Shown here: piece after piece, positions 24,115 to 35,173 of the stretch
How the letters are laid out: the number at the start of each line of letters is the position of its first letter
How positions within the stretch are numbered: the first letter of the stretch is position 1
NCBI GenBank assembly: GCA_011800155.1
Contig: CM022372.1
Coordinates: 1,302,001 to 1,366,000, forward strand
Length of the DNA stretch: 64,000 bases
Source of the DNA: Flammulina velutipes
Lineage: Eukaryota > Basidiomycota > Agaricomycetes > Agaricales > Physalacriaceae
Direction of reading: 5' to 3'
The notes under the pieces: generated by a model
Databases searched by the model: none
The model's input: the letters and a program-made list of their open reading frames with translations, nothing else
What the model was told of the DNA's origin: nothing
Made by a program: the position numbers and the translations under genes

Positions 24115-26984
24115 TTACATCTCTGAATCGTCCATATCCATGTGATCTGTCTGCATTGCCATCGACATATCGATACCAGCCTTGGGCGCAGAGGAGGCCA
24201 TATGGTTGAAGTCCCCATCGCCCGACCTGTATATCCTGCTGATCTCCGAAGCGTGGTCGCCCGCCTCTTCATACGAGAAACTGTACTGCCGCAGTCCGTC
24301 AATGCAGTTACGGACTTCAGGACGTCCTAATCGCGCCAGGAGCGTTCCTGCTTGTATACAACTTACGTGCATGACGGCGGGATCAAGTCGCTGATGAAGA
24401 ATAAAAAAAGCTGACAGACACGTGGAAAGTTCAGACTCACAAGGTACTGATTAGACTCTAGGACGCCGACCTAAAGAGTAGTTTGTTTGGCAAACACGAC
24501 AGGTTCGAGGTATCCACATACCAAGGCAGATATTCGCAGAGCGCTGTTCAAGGCCTCGTTCGCCAGTTTGCGCTTCAAGTCATCAATTAAGCCATAATTT
24601 GCAGCCGAGGTCTGGGAGGCGCCCATCCGCACAACATCATTGATCTCCTTGATCCCAAAATCGTCTAGTGCGTTGAACAAGACGATCCACATAACATGGT
24701 ACTGCGCGTCACTAGCGCATGACGAGACAGCCTATGTCAACACTAGTCAGTTCCATCATTCATTACGATGAAAGAGAGTGCCCACCGTGACGAAATCCCA
24801 AGATCCATTCTCACTACTAGGCACTCCAACGATCTTCAGATAGTGTGTCCTCCATTCTTCTAGAGCGTTGGAGAACGTTTGGAGCACCTCAAGGGGGACT
24901 CCCTCCGCGTCAGTTACTGGCTTCCAGAGAGAACGAGACATCTGTCTCGCCGTCCTTGCCAAAGAATGCGCCGCCCGATAATATCCCTATGGTAGCAACA
25001 ATAAATCATTCGTACTTTGGGGACATTGGCCAAATTTCTCACCAAGAACTGTATAGGGCACACATCAGCCGGTCTTCCCCATCTAAAAACAAACATAGAG
25101 TGCGTACCTCCAATTTTTCTCTTGGCGAAGGCGTTGTTCCGTCAAGAACCTCGGAGTTACTGGGATCGACAGTATAAAAATCAATGTCATAATCGTCGTC
25201 ATCCAGAATGGGTTTGTGGCGGTAATACAGCGAAGCATAAGCATCACATATACAGGCCATCCACCACGCAAATATCATGGTCCCTCGATCTTCTGGGTCC
25301 CGAGAATTCGACGAAATGACTGATTTGTGGTTGATCTACAAAGTTTGTCAAATAAGAGGACCGCTCAAAGGCAGATAGTCGGAGGGGATACGCACGCCCA
25401 AGTCAAGGAGGTGCCGAGTCGCAGATGCCAGCCAAAAGCCAAAGTAACCTGATGGTAATTAGTAACCCGACTTGGGATCTTTATCGCAGCCTGCGACTAC
25501 ATGCCTGTCTGGTCTTCCGGAGTTTCTGGACACGGGAAAAGTTTAGAGCCGCAAGTGAGATGGAAGGTAGGAATGCGAGCTTACGACTCTGGAGCGGTTC
25601 GATAAGCAGGCCGATAACAACGTGCTCGTCCTTGGGCATACGGTGGACTTTCAAAGCCTCCGCGAGTTCTCTCGTTCTTTCAATCAAAGTCCTCGCGAGT
25701 GTGCTGTGGCCGTTGTTTCGTGCGCGATCAGCCACCAGAAGCGGGTGTTCGGAAAATTTGGCTCCCCAGGAGATCACCGTAGCTACGAGAGCGGGATGGA
25801 GATGCTTCCCAGGTGCTGACGTGCTTGAAGGGTGCAATCGCAGCCCGTTACGAAACTGCTCGGGGTTAAGAAGGGGAAGCCGAGTGTGCACGATCTGGAA
25901 AAAAACTTCTACAAGGTCGAGAGCAAACCTATAGGCGAGTAATAGTAGTTAGTGCCGTAACAAAGAATGGATAGCAATGAGAAAGGTTTGATGTAGAAAG
26001 AGACGTACTCTGCTCTGAATGCCTCGTCCTCGAGCTTTGCGGCTTGGTCTCCCCAAAGCATATAGGCCGCGCCTCTATGATGTGTAAAGGGTGCAAGATT
26101 GGGATCACTGACATTCAGGAAGATACGTCAATCGAAAGCTGCGAATAAAGTTGCCCCACTGACTTGAGAAAATCTGGTGGTGAAAATAGATACACCAGAA
26201 CGTCACGCGTTGATGACTCGAAGGTGACGGGAGGGTAAAAGGTACATCGGTAGACGCTCGGTAATTGCGAGGACGATACTTCGTTGTCCAAGGGCATAGA
26301 TTCACTAGAAACGCGGTGAAGGCGATGAGTCATCTCGGCGTGGCGGATTGGAGTGATTAGACCTACGCCTGAACGATGGGTGGAGATGGAGGGCTGTAGG
26401 AATTGAGTCAGACACGATGGGGAAGTGGGGATACAATCCGCTCTGTCCGAATGGATCATGATTTTCAAATAACCCCGCGTGTATGCGTCCATAATGTAAC
26501 GAACGACAACGGGATGTTGATAGCAACGACCGAGCATTGCTGACAGAGCTGGAATGAACTGGAACATACCTAGGATGCGAAGAAGGAATTTTGCGACGCG
26601 CAGGCGTGGTTGTGCGCTTCTTTTCGCTAGTAGCCTGCTGTATATGGTTCCTGCGTCACTATGTCAGGGAGGGGTGTAGAGTGAATGAGTGGCGCAACGG
26701 ACGTGCAGGGATAATTCTTGGCCAGACAGTGCTGAAAGTCGGGTAAGACGGAGGAGAGCGTGGATTTGTATGGATCTTTACCTGGCACTAAGAGAGGGAC
26801 GTCTGTATGTGTGGATAATACTAAAAGAAGAACAATGAGCACGTACCTTGTCGATATTGGGCAGGCGATGGCACTTGACCTTTCGCGACCTGCACGCATC
26901 GCAAGCAGTATTCTGCTTTCTGGGCGGTGGGAGTGTCTTGGCCAGCTCGTGGATTTGATTTTGCATAGATGGAGAGGGCAGCAC
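24115..26984 (-). CDS. Zn(II)2Cys6 fungal transcription factor
   Basis: Nuclear regulator with an N-terminal binuclear zinc cluster: C-DA-C-RSRKVK-C, then HRLPNIDK, C-QH-C-LAKNYP-C, a CX2CX6CX8CX2CX6C pattern. The fourth Cys is supplied only if a 6-nt exon (TGCCAG, 26782-26787) is spliced between introns 26788-26846 and 26732-26781; both introns have GT..AG ends and the phase is 0. Downstream exons (about 24100-26570) are hydrophobic and helix-rich in the manner of the fungal_trans middle homology region. The C-terminus is acidic/Met-rich (MAMQTDHMDMDDSEM). The start is MLPSPSMQNQI at 26984; MQNQI at 26966 is an alternative. Target genes are unknown. It diverges from TOM22. Confidence 0.85.
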
Positions 26985-27063
26985 GAGGACTAGATAGCAC
27001 CGAGGATGAGTCTACAGAAAGGCAGTGAGCAAGGCGGGTAGATTACTGTTCTGTCCTGGAGAG

Positions 27064-27113
27064 CTCGTCGTCGTCGTGTGATTCATTGTCGCCGTCGTCG
27101 TCGTCGTCGTCGG
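27064..27113. repeat. CGT trinucleotide tract
   Basis: There are two short runs of CGT/GTC repeats (about 27064-27077 and 27088-27113) in the 320-bp space between the Zn2Cys6 and TOM22 start codons. On the minus strand the tract would encode Asp runs, but that frame does not join the zinc-cluster exon in phase. The rest of 26985-27304 should hold the two divergent promoters. Confidence 0.6.
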
Positions 27114-27304
27114 GACGAAGATGGTGGGGAAAGGAGAAGAATGGATTCCGAGCGGTGGTCTGCACTTTTAAGATCACCGTTTCGGCTGGGTCCTCGTTCA
27201 GGGTCCTAACAGGGCAGTCGGTACCGGAGTCAGCCGTCACGTTCCCACTGTCAGTCACAAACCTGTGACAAAAATTCCCTCGTCATCCCGACTCAGCCAC
27301 AGCC

Positions 27305-27780
27305 ATGGTCAAAGTAGAAATCATCGACGAGAAAGAGGAAGAAAACAACAACTCGCCGTACGCGTCGTCCTCGTCGTCGCGCTCAGCGTCGACAGAGTCG
27401 CTCTCCTCCGTTTCCTCAGAGCTCTCCGACGACGAGACCTTTGCAGACCGTCTCGCAGCTCTCGTCGACATTGTTCCCCCAAAGACACGCCACTCCATCG
27501 CCTCACGCGTCTCGCAGACCGCCTCGTTCATAAAAAAGAGCGGCAAGCTTGTTGGAAACATTGTCTGGGTCGTCACCACTTCGGCGCTGCTCGTTGCGCT
27601 CCCTCTTGCCCTCAGTTTGGAGGATGAGGGCAAAATTGTTGCCCAGGAGAAGGAAATGCTTGAACAACAGCAAGGCGCACAACAGGTCAGTCTGCATTCA
27701 CTCTTGCCTCTACTCCAATTGCTCACACGTCCCAGATGCTCTCCCCCAACCAACAACAGTCCAGGCTCACTGGTTTCTAG
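27305..27780 (+). CDS. TOM22: mitochondrial import receptor TOM22
   Basis: Central receptor of the outer-membrane TOM complex, binding presequences with its acidic cytosolic domain. The N-terminal half is acidic and Ser-rich (EEEN, SSELSDDETFADRL). The conserved DIVPPKTRH segment follows, then the single tail-anchored membrane span GNIVWVVTTSALLVALPLAL with the Pro typical of Tom22, then SLEDEGK in the intermembrane space. One intron (CAG-GTCAGT..CCCAG, about 27686-27735) leads to a short last exon ending QQQSRLTGF. The full length of roughly 140 residues fits the family. Confidence 0.92.
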
Positions 27781-27987
27781 AGCACTACATATTATAATTC
27801 ATGCATGCGCTTTATCCGTCGTTTACTGTCGTCACTGTTTCGCACACCGCTCACTATGTATAAAAGCTACGCTAATTCACACTTCCATGCCACGAGGAAT
27901 CAAAAGCTTCAATTCTTTCAAGATATCCTACTCGATTCTATGGGTATCCCGCCGACACCGGGGTCAACTAGGTTCACATTAGCTCTG

Positions 27988-29412
27988 TCAACTGAACACT
28001 AATATAAATGAACTCACTAAAGGACGAGGAGGGAATACCGGCGGCCTCGAAAAGTTCTCGTATGCGCGGTACCGCCTAAGATAATGCAAAGCATGATGCT
28101 CAATCTCAGAAGGTGTTACTCCAACGGCAGCCCAATCGCCTGCATGTGAAGCGTCGCTAATGAATCTCCTCGTCACCTCATCGGGGCTGAGAATAGGCCA
28201 CCACAAAAACCTGTCAGAGAACGTGGCTATCAACTGGGCGATGCGTTTAGGCACCACCGGAGCCTTCGAAGGCTCAGTTACCAGGATAGATGTTACCAGC
28301 TCCAAAAGGTACTCGTGGGAGAGCGTAGAAGGGCCAGGAAGGTTGAGCGTCCCAGCCAACTGTGGTATTTCTATAAGGTTTGCGAGGACTTGAGCCACAT
28401 CGATAACCTATTAGACGTCTTCTTCAGAGGCGAAAGCCAGGGAGACTGAAGCTAAACTCACATGCACAGGCCGGACTGTGGTCTCGGCGTCGTTCAGTTT
28501 CCACCAAATTGGCCAGACTGATAAGAAGCGTTAATAATGCAAGGGTAACATCGGGGAAAGGAAGAACGTACTAGCCATGTTGTTGAGGAACTTGTCTTCG
28601 TGACCGTACATTGCAGAGGGCCGAACGATGGTCGCTTCCTTGAAGGCTGCCTTGACAGCCTCTTCGCCGGCCGCTTTGGCCTGGTAGAGCTTGGATTCTG
28701 ACGAAGCCGAGGCGTTAAGGTGAGAGACGTGAACGAGACGTTGGACGCCTTCCTCCCTCGCGATTTTGGCAATACGTTCAGCACCATCCACGTGCACCGA
28801 CTTGAAGTCAAAGTTTCTGAGTAGGATTAGTATGCATCCTTTATTGACAAGTTGCGGCTTACTTGGTCTCGTAGTCGCGACCGACAAGGTTGTATACAAT
28901 GTCAGAGTGTCGCAGACACTCGGCTATCTGATCTTCGCGACGAATATCCCATTCCTACGGATAACATTAGGACAGCACGGTGGAAGAAACTGGGGAACGC
29001 ACCATGGGAACGACCTGTCCCAGATCACCAGCCAACTTCAAGTGCCTCTTCGTATCCTCATCGCGGTACGGCACAATGACTTGCGTGCCCTGCTTAGCTG
29101 CCCAATGGCGTCAAGAGCGTATCCCAAGTTTTCCCGGTATGGACGCACCGAGTTTTGATACGAGATATCTTCCCATGAACCCAGTGCATCCAAAAACGGT
29201 CGCAACGTGTCCAGAGACGGCGCTGTATCCTGGCGGCCCCGAAGAAACGAGAGCCTTTCTGCTAGGCAACATGGAAATATCATGATAGTTTCGCTGTCAG
29301 GCAATGAGCATCTTGCCGTCGTCTTCAATAGATGCGAACTCACCGCTCCTTGACGACGGACAGCGCCCGCTGCGCGCCAGATATTCGACGACGACGACGG
29401 GAGAGCCGCCAT
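27988..29412 (-). CDS. NDUFA9: complex I 39/40-kDa subunit (NDUFA9 homologue)
   Basis: Accessory subunit of mitochondrial NADH:ubiquinone oxidoreductase, an atypical short-chain dehydrogenase that binds NADPH structurally. The N-terminus [21 protein letters not shown] is Arg-rich and free of acid (presequence). Exon 2 gives [21 protein letters not shown], the Rossmann nucleotide-binding motif. Further blocks are [39 protein letters not shown] and [27 protein letters not shown], then [17 protein letters not shown] and [12 protein letters not shown]. Six or more short introns. The C-terminus after [17 protein letters not shown] is a little uncertain because GTGAGT-like sequence lies near the end; I used the first in-frame stop. 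It is divergent from the UPF0390 gene (122 bp) and convergent with TOM22. Confidence 0.9.
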
Positions 29413-29534
29413 TGCTGAGAGGTATAACGCTGAGGATGTGGTTGGTCGGTGAATGGCGGGATTCGCCACGTGGAAAAATATGTGACCGGTGGCGTGACAG
29501 AGATCACGATCTTTTCTTGTACAGTAGCGTTGAA

Positions 29535-29932
29535 ATGGTGCAAGGAAAAACGAAAGGAATGCAGGCGAAATCGCCCGGAGCGGCGGCGCGACATGCAAGC
29601 AAAGCGGCCGCTGGAAAGAAAAAGGGTCTACGAGATATCCCGCCAAAAAAGACAGTGCTCGTTAAGCAGGCTCAGCTGCACAAGGTTAGCTGGATTACAC
29701 GCTTCATGGAATATCGATTATTGACTGAGCGCCAGTCGCTGACTGCAAAAATCAACAGGTCGATTGAGCAGCAGATGGTAACAGCTGCGTCCTCCGGCAA
29801 GCTTACTATAATGAAGCACTCTGGGCCAAGAGCGTGAGTTTGCCCGCTGCTTTGCTTTGCGCTCGTTCTAATCATGTTCATAGATCGACTTCAAAAACTG
29901 CCCCAAAGCCAAAGCCAAAGCCGAAAGCATGA
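29535..29932 (+). CDS. small basic UPF0390/DUF2462 protein
   Basis: Small Lys-rich protein of the UPF0390 family (human C19orf53 type), whose function is poorly known; nucleolar or nuclear location is likely from its charge. It starts MVQGKTKGMQAKSPG and contains KKGLRDIPPKKTVLVKQAQLHK. An intron (GTTAGC..CTGAG) follows, then RQSLTAKINRSIEQQMVTAAS, the family's C-terminal helix, and KLTIMKHSG. A last exon encodes a KPKPKPKA tail. It lies between NDUFA9 (divergent) and uS12m (convergent, 38 bp between stops). Confidence 0.78.
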
Positions 29933-29970
29933 GAGAAAATGATTGTTTAAACGGTCTACGGAGATGTGCA

Positions 29971-30613
29971 CTACTTTTTGGGCTTCTTCGTACTGTAGGA
30001 CGATGAGTCGCGGCGCAGTAGAGAGAACAGTAGACACACCCATAGGTACTGCGAGCAGTCTTACGACCAGCCACACCGCTGAAATCAAGTGTACCACGAA
30101 CAACCTTGTACCTGCGAAACATGTCAACGAATGTTAGCCAACGAAAGTTCAAACATACTTTACACCGGGAAGATCCTTGGAACGACCACCGCGGATTAGA
30201 ATAACACTATGGTCCTGCAAATTGTGTCCTTCTCCCTGGATATACGCCTGCACCTGGTTGCCGTTCGTCAACTTTACACGGGCAACCTTGCGCTTGGCCG
30301 AGTTGGGTTTCTTGGGTTTCGCGATAATGAGAGCCGTGCAGACGCCCTTGCGCTGTGGACAATTCGAGAGCAGCGGCGCCCTTGACTGCTGCGACCTTCG
30401 CACAGGCCTCTTCTTGCGCTTCATGGCCTGGTTCATCGTCGCCGCGGTCGGTTGGGAGACGTGGAACGAGCGGGATTGGAGAAGAGCTGCCCGACAAATA
30501 GGCGACGGAATTCCAAAGGACATTGGCCTCGGTCGCGCCGCCGCCGTCATCAACGTCCGCGAGAACGGCGGGGCACGCGACGCCGACACCAACGCACGCG
30601 CGAGTCTGTTCAT
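29971..30613 (-). CDS. MRPS12: mitochondrial ribosomal protein uS12m
   Basis: Protein of the mitoribosomal small-subunit decoding centre. A basic presequence ([21 protein letters not shown]..) of about 60 residues precedes the conserved bacterial-type S12 fold: [43 protein letters not shown], the PNSA loop, then [36 protein letters not shown] first intron (GTATGT..CGCAG) falls within the LPGVK-YKVV motif. A second removes a stretch with in-frame sense so that the end becomes STYGTKKPKK, the normal S12 terminus. It shares a 67-bp divergent start region with SAS10. Confidence 0.95.
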
Positions 30614-30680
30614 GGTGGGAGATGCTGAAGGAACGGAAGACCGGCCCGGTGTTATTTTTCACCCTTCCGCCATCATCACT

Positions 30681-32837
30681 ATGGTCAGAAAACGAGGCTC
30701 AAAGGCGCAGAGCTCTGGAAAGAAACCGAGAGGCGTCAAACGCGACGATGCGAGAATACAGAAATGGGACAAGCGGGGCGATATTCCAATGGATGCTGAG
30801 GACCAATGTACGCCTACCACTGTCAGATGGGAATTTTATTCACTTTTGGACAGTCCAAGATTCGAGGGACAAAATTCTACTAAATGACGACGAGGTGGAT
30901 GAGGACCTCGATGAAGAAGATGTCTACGCGCTGACTGGCCTCTCGGACGACGACGACGATGTTGCTGAAGATGAGGATGAGGATGAGGATGCCATGGACG
31001 TCGATGATGCATCGACCTCTAAAAAATCCCAGAAGAAAAAGACCAAGGGCAAAGGGAAAGGGAAGAGAGCAGACTCTGACGAATCCGATGAATCTTCAGA
31101 GGAAGAAGAAGGCTGGGGACAGTCCCGTGCAGCCTACTATTCGTCCAACGCTGCCCAGCTCGAGTCGGACGATGAAGAAGGCAACGAGCTCGAAGAACAA
31201 GAGGCAAAACGTCTGCAGACAAAGATGCGTCAAGCAATGTCAGACGCCGACTTTGGTTTCAACGATCCCATCGACCTCACATCCTCTGTGGACGAAGAGT
31301 GAGTAATTCTATTATTTTACAATATACCCATCTTTATATTTCTCTAGTGCTTTCCTGGATTTTGCGGCACCTACCGTGCAGCAGCTGCCTCAAGACGATG
31401 CTGCGCTCATACGCCATTTCGAAAAGACAGATCCAGAGAGCCTCGCGCTCGCACGCGACTGGACAGACACGGCCTACTCCCTCACCAAGACCAAAAAGCA
31501 TATCGAAGCGTACGTTCTTACTGAACTATCAAGTCGTTTCTAATGTGTCTCCTATAGCGCATCACCTGCCACTCTAGATGGTGTCAAAATGGGATTGCTT
31601 CACCTCTACTACCGTACGTTCTTGTCTACTCTCTCTAACTCTCACTCAATAAACATTCAGAGGCTCTATTAACATATGCAAGCACCCTCGCCTTCTACAT
31701 GCACCTCCGAAGCACCGAAAAACACGCCCAACATCCCGAAGTCCTCAGAGCCCACCCTATCATGTCGCGTCTCCTCACCCTTAAGCAATCCCTTGTCACC
31801 ATGGAAGGTCTCGACTTTGGTAACTCCGACTCTGAAGAAGAACATTCCGACGAAGAGGACGAGTTGGACGACGACGAATTATTGGACGACGCAGAAGCAT
31901 TATGGGAACACTCCGATCTCGAGGACAATGAACTCACTGGTCTGTTGGAAGACGCTGAACTATCTGACGTTCCCAAAATCAGGATCAAACCTCTCCAAGC
32001 ACCCGTGTTAGCATCCGCACGCCCCAAGAAGAAGCGCAAAACCAACTCGGGCGAGTCTGCACCAAGCGTCGTGTTTGACCTCGTCGAGCCCGAATTCACC
32101 TCCGCCAGTAAACCGTCATCATCCCAGACTACCCTCGACGCTGCCGATGGCTTTGGAGAAGCGACGGAACTTCAATACGCTGATGCCGCGGATAAGAAGG
32201 CAAGGAAGAAGACACTGCGATTCCATACGAGCAAGATTGAGAGTGCGAGTGCGCGTAGGCGTGGGGCTAGGAGTGACGCTGCTGGAGGAGACGATGATAT
32301 TCCCTATAGGGAGAGGAAGAGGGCGAAAGACGTTAGGCTGGAGGAAGAGGCGCAGAAGAGATTGGCTAAGCAAGGCGGGGCAGATCTGGATGCTGTTGAC
32401 CCAGAGGCGGGAGATATGGATGTTGATGGTGGTGGCGATGTCGTTGAGGACGCAGAAGGCTACTATGACCTTGTCAAGAAGCAGAAGAAGGAAAAGAAGG
32501 AAAAGAGGCAAGCAGAGCATGAAGTGCTCAGTGCTCGGTATGTCTTCTGTTTTCTATTATTGGAAGGGTTTTTACTTTGGTTCTTAGGGTGGATTACGAT
32601 GATGCGGACGCGTCAGGTCCTCGTGCGCCTACGCGTGCGATCTTGAAGAACAAGGGTCTCACACCACATCGACCCAAGAGCGTTCGCAATCCGCGCGTCA
32701 AGAAGCGCCAGAAGTTCGACCAGGCGAAGAAGAAGATCTCATCGCAAAAGGCCGTGTACAAAGGAGGAGATGGCGGCAAGTACGAGGGAGAGAAGTCGGG
32801 TATATCCAAAGTCGTCAAGTCCGTGCGTTTGGGATAG
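30681..32837 (+). CDS. SAS10: SAS10/UTP3, SSU processome protein
   Basis: Nucleolar component of the small-subunit processome needed for 18S rRNA maturation. It starts MVRKRGSKAQSSGKKPRG and, after an intron at about 30810-30860, DSRDKILLNDDEVDEDLDEEDVYALTGL, a Sas10/Utp3 landmark. Long Asp/Glu and Lys tracts follow, then a Sas10/Utp3/C1D-type helical region (PQDDAALIRHFE.., MGLLHLYYQALLTYASTLAFYMHLR). The C-terminal Sas10 domain is complete: KKTLRFHTSKIESASARRRG, DIPYRERKRAKD, and RAILKNKGLTPHRPKSVRNPRVKKR, with a GISKVVKSVRLG end. At least five introns of 50-60 nt. All hallmark blocks are in order, so the call is firm. Confidence 0.95.
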
Positions 32838-32917
32838 ATCATTGTGGCAACGTACAGCCCAAACCTTTAATTGGATCGTTCTTCGACAACAGGACTTTCA
32901 TTCTGGCGCGCAGACAA

Positions 32918-33608
32918 CTACAAGGTCTTGATTTTCCTTTCGTACCCAAGTAAACGTGCAACATAGAATCCGAAGAAGGCCACAAACTGGAAACCGATGT
33001 TGAGTATCATCGATGGCAACTAGTTCAACTCACCATCTTTTCCAGTCTCTTGAAGCTTCCAGAGAAGGATACAATGACATCTCCATAATAAGAGGTGTGC
33101 ATGATCGAGATAAATTGTGATATCCGCGTACCACCATTCTTCATAATGTCAATTGCATTTCGGAAGAATAACTCCTTCTCGGTATCCTGTCATGGTGGTA
33201 AGGATATGCACGGACGCAAAGCAAATTCATGCCTACTGACCCTCGGTTCCGTTCGCTCTTCCAGGGTGCACCTCACGCCTTTCAAACCCAGAAGCGCATG
33301 TGGCGTTCCCTTTGGCACAGCAATCTCTCCGTCCTCGGGTGAGCAAATGTTCGCAGTCCCGTTGATTGTAACCTGGAGTTTTCCCTCCACAACTCGGAGG
33401 AACTCATCGTGTGTTTCGTGCCAATGGGGCGGGACATAGAATAGTTCGCTGTCGGGTTCGCCTGTGATGGTCACACGGACGAGGTATTTCTCCTCGCGCA
33501 AGAACGACTGGCAGGAGAATGAGCTCAGGAGGTACGAGGTAGACTATAAGCGCTAGGACTTACCATTGCTAACCCTTTTCGGACGACGACGGTGTCAGGG
33601 AGAGACAT
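32918..33608 (-). CDS. cupin-domain protein with C-terminal membrane span
   Basis: Single cupin beta-barrel. Motif 1 is PHWHETHDEFLRVVEG (His, His, Glu metal ligands) and motif 2 is GEIAVPKGTPHAL. This suggests a metal-binding enzyme or sugar/small-molecule binding protein; substrate unknown. Exon 1 is MSLPDTVVVRKGLAM followed by a 56-nt intron. After the barrel a helical region (TEKELFFRNAIDIMKNGGTR) leads through an intron to FVAFFGFYVARLLGYERK, a likely tail anchor with positive charges after it. The stop is at 32918-32920 and it is convergent with SAS10 (80 bp). Such membrane-tailed cupins occur in fungi without clear function, to my knowledge. Confidence 0.8.
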
Positions 33609-33929
33609 GTTAGCGATGGTACTCATCGAGGGATGGACTGGAATGGGAAGTCTGTATGGTGGCTTCTCCAATTGGCGCCTTCACGGGGGCAGTGTACGTA
33701 TACAGCCTGGACCAGGAAATGAATTGATACTGACTTCGAAGTGGCGCAGTCTATACAACAAACAACAATCCCATGATCCATCTATGTATACAGCTATTCG
33801 CAGTACTTGAATTGATTATTTGTACACGACTTGCACACGCTCCCACGACACGATGTGGCCTGGCTCTAACTAAATCAGAATTGCTCCCATCTTCAAGCTT
33901 CAAGTGCGGTGGGTAGTGTGGACACATGT

Positions 33930-34442
33930 CTATCCATATTCATCCAGTACGCGCGCGTAGCTCTGCCTGCAGACATACACGTTGACCGTGTTTCCCGGGC
34001 CGGTAGACGACCAGGAGTTGCCAAGGCGCAGGAGGAACGCTTGTGGGGTTTGTGTCGTGTGATGGACGGAACGGAGTCCGGAGAGAGATGCGGGGTAGAC
34101 CGCGGGCCAATTAAACGCGAGGTAGGCGCACATGTGAATTGCGCCACCTAAGAGGCCGGGCGTCAAACTGAGTCAACAGCACCAAGATGCGATATCATGA
34201 TTGCGATCCGTGCTGCTCACCTTTGAATTGATACGCGACTGCAGGATCAAGTCTATATACTTACCGCGGGCTCCGTTGTTGACGCTCATCACAGTGCCAA
34301 CATAATTCACACCGTGACGGGGTTGACAGACAGCTGTTATCCAGCAGGTAAAAGAATCGTTAAGCAGGGCATTACGATAGGTAGAGTGAGTACATCAGAC
34401 AGCGAATAAGAATAAACCGAAAACGACGGCGTGAACATGCAT
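33930..34442 (-). CDS. small Cys-containing protein, gene model tentative
   Basis: I do not recognise it. The last exon (33930 to about 34152) is open and joins, through an intron with perfect GTAAGT and TTAG ends, to an exon giving CQPRHGVNYVGTVMSVNNGARG. The joined phase is consistent, giving roughly 100 residues with few Cys and a Trp/Tyr-rich middle (CAYLAFNWPAVYP). The first exon is doubtful: MHVHAVVF from 34442 needs a weak GTTTAT donor. It could be a small secreted or cytosolic protein, or a non-coding transcript. No domain is seen. Confidence 0.35.
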
Positions 34443-34513
34443 GTGGTAAAAGTACAAGAATGAATGACAGAGTCCCGAGAAACCGAACGAAAGAGAAATT
34501 AATAGTGGCGGCG

Positions 34514-35110
34514 TCAATGGTTGACGACCTCCCAATCTTCCATGACGACGTCTTCGGTGGTCGCAGAGCGATCCCGAAGTTCGCCTTCCAACAGCAGTCG
34601 CTCCAGCTCGCGAGTGGCGTTAAGTATGCCTACTGCGAGTCTGGGGCCCATGTTGAGAATCTTCTGGCCCTCCGAAGTCGCGCGCATGCAGCGTTGAATG
34701 GCTTGCCTATGCAAGTCCGGTTCACGGGGGAAGCGACGAGGTCTAGAGCGAGGCTGTGTGCATGATGGATATGATGGTTGGGGTGGCGTCTGCGGTGGCA
34801 GTGAAAATGAGGCGGGTGGTGTTTGGGTGCGTGACGGCGAGCGCGACGGCGAGCGACTCTTCCGGAGGGGTGCAGGATTGGTTATGGGGAGGAGGGCAGC
34901 TGCAATGCTCCTCTCAACGGTCTGGCGCAACTCCTTGGAGGCGGTGATGTAGAGCGACCCGGTGGTCGTGTCCTTCTGGTTAGGAAGGTCTGAGAGCGAA
35001 AGGTACGAGTTTGTGCGACGAAGAGACATTCTGGCGCGTTTGGCAGGAGGTTCGGGGCTTTCAGAAGAAAGACTATGCAGGGGTCGCTTCACGGTGGTCG
35101 TTGCACTCAT
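34514..35110 (-). CDS. hypothetical Ser/Pro-rich protein, single exon
   Basis: Uninterrupted frame of about 200 codons, start chosen at MSATTTVKRPL; an in-frame ATG at 35173 would add 21 residues. The N-terminus has a basic KRARMSLRRTNSYLSLSDL patch that could be a nuclear signal. The middle is low complexity ([17 protein letters not shown]), an SR-like run. The C-terminal third is helical and looks conserved (LHRQAIQRCMRATSEGQKILNMGPRLAVGILNATRELERLLLEGEL). The end is acidic (EDVVMEDWEVVNH). I do not recognise a family. The ordered C-terminal helix argues that it is a real gene. Confidence 0.65.
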   Translation of the reverse strand: MSATTTVKRPLHSLSSESPEPPAKRARMSLRRTNSYLSLSDLPNQKDTTTGSLYITASKELRQTVERSIAAALLPITNPAPLRKSRSPSRSPSRTQTPPASFSLPPQTPPQPSYPSCTQPRSRPRRFPREPDLHRQAIQRCMRATSEGQKILNMGPRLAVGILNATRELERLLLEGELRDRSATTEDVVMEDWEVVNH

Positions 35111-35173
35111 CAAAGGGGGCGAGTGGATCAAACCCGCGTCAATATAAAGAAAACTGTCCACACCACGTGACAT

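Noticed and set aside
27043..27258. Minus-strand Asp-rich frame as a possible first exon of the Zn2Cys6 gene
   Set aside because: The only plausible intron (GTAATC..CTGTAG) does not join it in phase with the zinc-cluster exon; it is explained by the CGT repeat.
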